DNA of 10,943 bases, taken from the NCBI GenBank assembly GCA_027049085.1, contig JALTVH010000236.1:1-10943 (forward strand), read 5' to 3'. This document shows, one piece after another, positions 8,240 through 10,943 of the stretch. The notes beneath the pieces were generated by a model that worked only from the letters and a program-made list of their open reading frames with translations, searched no databases and had not been told where the DNA came from. This stretch comes from Aquificaceae bacterium (lineage in GTDB: Bacteria; Aquificota; Aquificia; Aquificales; Aquificaceae). Position numbers and translations under genes: made by a program. Numbering within the stretch: the stretch's first letter is position 1; each line of letters begins with the position of its first letter.

Positions 8240-10183
8240 AAAAGACTCCTATCGCTCGTCAGGAGGTCACGCAAAAAGGCTCTGATCAGTGATAATCATT
8301 CCCTTGACAGGCTCACCCTCCAGCTCCTTATCCTCTGGTTTCTCTATGAGAGAGGATTATTACGAGATATAACAGAACCGATCGGACAGATCAGGAAGGG
8401 AGGAAACACTGCTATCAAAACCATCACAGATGTAACAAACAACCTCCCTCTGAAAACTTTGAGGATTGTGGAAGCTGATGAAGACTTCCCTTCTGAGTGT
8501 GAAGATCACCTAAGGAGAACGGTGGAGGTGCTCAGGTTGTGGAACGAAAAGGGCAATCCCATAACTGATCACCTCATAGGTTCCTTCTACGAAACCACTC
8601 TTAGCCCTGACGTAAGAAAGGGAAGGGGCTGTTATTACACCCCTAAGGAAATAACCCATTTCATGTGCAGGGAACTGCTGAAAGACTGCAGAGATCCCGA
8701 GAAACTCAGGATCCTTGATCCAGCTGTTGGTTCAGGCCATTTCCTGGTCAGCTGTCTTGAGGTATTACTTGATATCCTAAAGAGTTCAGGAAAGGCAGAT
8801 CCGGACTGCTCACTTATAAGGAAAATCCTTGAGAATAACCTATACGGTGTTGACATAGACGCCACAGCGGTTAAGGTAACCAGGGCAAGGCTTACCCTTG
8901 TCCTTCTTGATAAATGCCGTCCACTCCAAGAGTTTACCGATCAGCTTAAAGAACCAAAGCTAAATATAAAGGAAGGAAACGCTCTGATAGGTCCCATCAG
9001 AGAGGATGATGATAGCTTCATACCGGATTCATTCAGACCCTTCAGATGGTTTAAAGAATTTCCTGAAGTCTTTTCTGAGAAAGGAGGCTTTGATGCAGTT
9101 GTAGGTAACCCTCCTTACGGGAACATACTCCCCAAGCATTACAAGAAGCTGATTGGTAAAAACAACAAGAACATAGCTATAGATTTCATTGAGAGGTCCC
9201 TTGAGCTGATAAACGAAAAGGGAAAGATCTCACTCATCATCCCTCACACCATCCTGAGGGCAAAGGGATACAGTAAGTTCAGGGAACTGCTTTGGAGGGA
9301 AAGACTGATATGGAAGGTGGTTGATACTTCAAATCCCTTTCCCGGCGTGACCCTTGAGATGGCGGTCATTTTTTTAACCAGGAAGCACAACAGGTATGTG
9401 ACTCTCCAGTCCCTTAGAGAAAACACATCAAGAACCTTGCCCACAGAGAAGGTTTTCAGTAAAGGAGACAAAAGGATCCTCTTATACAGGGATGAACTTT
9501 ACGAAAGGGTTATCGGGGAGTGTCCCCTGTACCCCTTTAATGGCAGGCGAGGTCACGATATAACTGTTAAAGCTGAGTTCCTCCACAAGACAAAGAAAAA
9601 GGATTGCCTGTGGCTACTGAGAGGAAGAAACATTGATAGGTTCAGACTTGTTTCCAGAAACGGCTACGACAGATTCATACCCAAAGACTTTGCTATTAGG
9701 GACTTTTCAAGGGGGGAAATTGTTCTTACCCAGTTCGGGACAAACCTTAAAGCCTCAAGGTTCAAACCGGAGGTCCACTACCCAAGCGGTGGAACGATTG
9801 TCCTCAAAACGGAACTCCCTGCTGAAATCGCTCTTATGATTCTCAACTCCCGATTCATCAACAATTTCCTTATCAGGTACACCTTTAATGGTGCAAGGCT
9901 CACCGTCCATCTGGACGGTCTTTATCTGAGAGAGATACCAGTTCCCGAAATAGTAGTTGAAGAGGAAAAAACATTGATTGATACGGTGAAGGAAATAGAA
10001 GAGATCGTCAAAAGAGGCAACCTAAAGGAAGGACTTATCCTTAACGAAGCCCTTGTCCTTGACCTCTATCTCTTCAGAGATTTTAAAATCCTCAAAGACC
10101 TCAGAGTCAACACCGCCGAAGCTGTTATTGAAAAGTTTAAAAAAACATACGGGCACCTTGGGTGGAATCTTATTCCTCAGTGA
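8240..10183 (+). CDS. Eco57I/TaqI-like adenine-specific DNA methyltransferase, apparently 5'-truncated at the tRNA boundary
   Basis: This family methylates adenine N6 in DNA, often as part of type IIG restriction-modification proteins. About 647 codons after the tRNA are free of stops. Seen in order are a helical segment SLDRLTLQLLILWFLYERGL, IGSFYE, motif X YYTPKE (8633 on), the S-adenosylmethionine motif DPAVGSGHF (8717-8743), the catalytic motif IV NPPYG (9107-9121) and a C-terminal part with IVLTQFGTNL and REIPVPEI that resembles a target-recognition domain. The frame runs back through the tRNA into dnaB, and between 8238 and 8458 I find no in-frame ATG, GTG or TTG. The first candidates, TTG 8459 and GTG 8468, lack a Shine-Dalgarno and would cut into the helical segment. 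The nuclease or N-terminal part usual in type IIG enzymes is missing. G+C is lower than in the flanking genes. It is best read as a truncated transferred gene, possibly a pseudogene or a lone methyltransferase. The listed start is only the first codon after the tRNA. Confidence 0.75.
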   Translation, partial: KRLLSLVRRSRKKALISDNHSLDRLTLQLLILWFLYERGLLRDITEPIGQIRKGGNTAIKTITDVTNNLPLKTLRIVEADEDFPSECEDHLRRTVEVLRLWNEKGNPITDHLIGSFYETTLSPDVRKGRGCYYTPKEITHFMCRELLKDCRDPEKLRILDPAVGSGHFLVSCLEVLLDILKSSGKADPDCSLIRKILENNLYGVDIDATAVKVTRARLTLVLLDKCRPLQEFTDQLKEPKLNIKEGNALIGPIREDDDSFIPDSFRPFRWFKEFPEVFSEKGGFDAVVGNPPYGNILPKHYKKLIGKNNKNIAIDFIERSLELINEKGKISLIIPHTILRAKGYSKFRELLWRERLIWKVVDTSNPFPGVTLEMAVIFLTRKHNRYVTLQSLRENTSRTLPTEKVFSKGDKRILLYRDELYERVIGECPLYPFNGRRGHDITVKAEFLHKTKKKDCLWLLRGRNIDRFRLVSRNGYDRFIPKDFAIRDFSRGEIVLTQFGTNLKASRFKPEVHYPSGGTIVLKTELPAEIALMILNSRFINNFLIRYTFNGARLTVHLDGLYLREIPVPEIVVEEEKTLIDTVKEIEEIVKRGNLKEGLILNEALVLDLYLFRDFKILKDLRVNTAEAVIEKFKKTYGHLGWNLIPQ

Positions 10184-10943
10184 GATGAATCTTCTTTTCA
10201 TGAATTGTCTCACCTATAACGCTCACCTCAACATTCATATCCTCAGCAAGTCTTTGAAGATGATCCTCCCTTGATGGATCCACAGTAAAGAGCAGTCCTC
10301 CAGATGTCACAGGGTCACAGGCAAGAATGACCTTGGATTCCTCAAGATCTGTTTCCAGGTGTGGAGAAATGAAAGACAGGTTTTCCTTTGCACCCTTTGG
10401 ATAAATACCCTTTGACACAAGCTTGAGAGCATTACTGTAGACTGGAATCCTGTTCCAGAAAATCCTTGCTCCAGCCCCCGAGTTTCTGCAGATGTTCCAC
10501 AGATGTCCCAGGAGCCCGAATCCTGTTACATCGGTGCAGGCACCTGCATCCAGCTCCCTCATCAGCCTTGATGCCCTGTCATTGAGAGTCAGCATATTAC
10601 TGATGGCATCCTCAATGTCTTTCTGAGTAAGGTGACCTTCCTTCAGAGCCTTAATAAGGACGCCTGTACCCACAGGCTTTGTTAGAACTATCAGCTCTCC
10701 GGGCTTTGCGCCCTTCTGAGTGACGAACTTCCCGTCCTTACAAACACCCGTTACCGCAAGCCCGAACTTGGGCTCTTTGTCATCAACTGTGTGACCTCCT
10801 AAAAGAACCGTTCCGGCTTCCCTGAGCTTGTCAAGGGCACCCCTCATAAGGTCTCTAAACATATCAAGGTCCATATCGCAGTTGTTAAAACAAACTATTG
10901 CCAGCGCATTTAGAGGCTCACCACCCATTGCGTAAACGTCGCT
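10170..10943 (-). CDS. selD: Selenophosphate synthetase SelD (selenide, water dikinase), C-terminal part
   Basis: SelD makes selenophosphate from selenide and ATP, the selenium donor for selenocysteine and 2-selenouridine in tRNA. The frame is open to the window edge, giving 257 residues that start at SDVYAMGG, a highly conserved block near the N-terminal third of the family. The ATG at 10928 is therefore internal and the gene begins beyond the window. Further signatures are LLGGHTVDD (about 47-55), FGLAVTG, LTKPVGTGVL, ACTDVTGFGLLGHLWN (about 135-150) and CDPVTSGGLL. The active-site Cys or Sec and Lys, near residue 20 in the family, lie outside the window, so it cannot be told whether this is a selenoprotein. 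The stop TAA is at 10172-10170, and the gene overlaps the convergent methyltransferase by 14 bases. G+C resembles the housekeeping genes. Confidence 0.95.
   Translation of the reverse strand, partial: SDVYAMGGEPLNALAIVCFNNCDMDLDMFRDLMRGALDKLREAGTVLLGGHTVDDKEPKFGLAVTGVCKDGKFVTQKGAKPGELIVLTKPVGTGVLIKALKEGHLTQKDIEDAISNMLTLNDRASRLMRELDAGACTDVTGFGLLGHLWNICRNSGAGARIFWNRIPVYSNALKLVSKGIYPKGAKENLSFISPHLETDLEESKVILACDPVTSGGLLFTVDPSREDHLQRLAEDMNVEVSVIGETIHEKKIHLTEE

Noticed and set aside
8244..8268. Hairpin after tRNA-Asn as a terminator
   Set aside because: GACTCCT pairs with AGGAGGTC only with a bulge, and the following bases are A-rich rather than a T run.
10926..10928. ATG at 10928 (minus strand) as the start of selD
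   Set aside because: The frame continues to the window edge with SDVYA, which joins MGG to form a conserved SelD block. The ATG is internal.
8210..10943. Second copy of the tRNA-Asn 3' end as a right attachment site
   Set aside because: I saw no repeat of the TTCGAATCCCTCCCCCGG region downstream and no integrase gene, so a complete integrated element is not supported inside this window.

Overview
The window reads as bacterial chromosome from a probable thermophile. Arginine is encoded mostly by AGG/AGA, isoleucine often by ATA, and the proteins are rich in Lys, Glu and Arg. This style, together with a chemotaxis operon and selD, would fit a motile member of the Aquificota (for example a Desulfurobacteriaceae-like lineage). 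That placement is an inference from style and gene content and has not been checked by any search.

Bases 1-4343 are a tightly packed chemotaxis operon on the + strand. It holds the C-terminal part of a chemoreceptor ending in a CZB zinc-binding domain, then a 91-residue protein consisting of little more than the receptor signalling tip, then cheV, cheA and cheW. Gaps are 3-30 bases or small overlaps, and most starts carry a strong Shine-Dalgarno sequence. The set would link receptor to adaptor to kinase. No cheY, cheR or cheB is seen here.

Bases 4344-8237 are housekeeping. A near-consensus sigma-70-type promoter drives dnaK. ridA overlaps the dnaK stop, and dnaB follows 30 bases later. A tRNA-Asn(GTT) with encoded CCA lies just after dnaB.

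Bases 8238-10183 are accessory. A long open frame encodes an Eco57I/TaqI-like adenine-specific DNA methyltransferase. It begins directly at the tRNA 3' end, has no convincing start codon, seems to lack the usual N-terminal part of its family, and is more AT-rich than its flanks. It looks like the remnant or edge of a restriction-modification gene brought in by recombination at the tRNA gene.

Bases 10170-10943 on the - strand carry the C-terminal part of selD (selenophosphate synthetase), convergent with the methyltransferase and overlapping it by 14 bases. selD implies that selenium is used for selenocysteine and/or selenouridine.

The observations most worth a second look are the stand-alone chemoreceptor tip protein (715-990) and the start-less methyltransferase fused to the tRNA-Asn boundary. 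No intergenic stretch exceeds 300 bases, and no CRISPR array, insertion sequence or integrase was seen.
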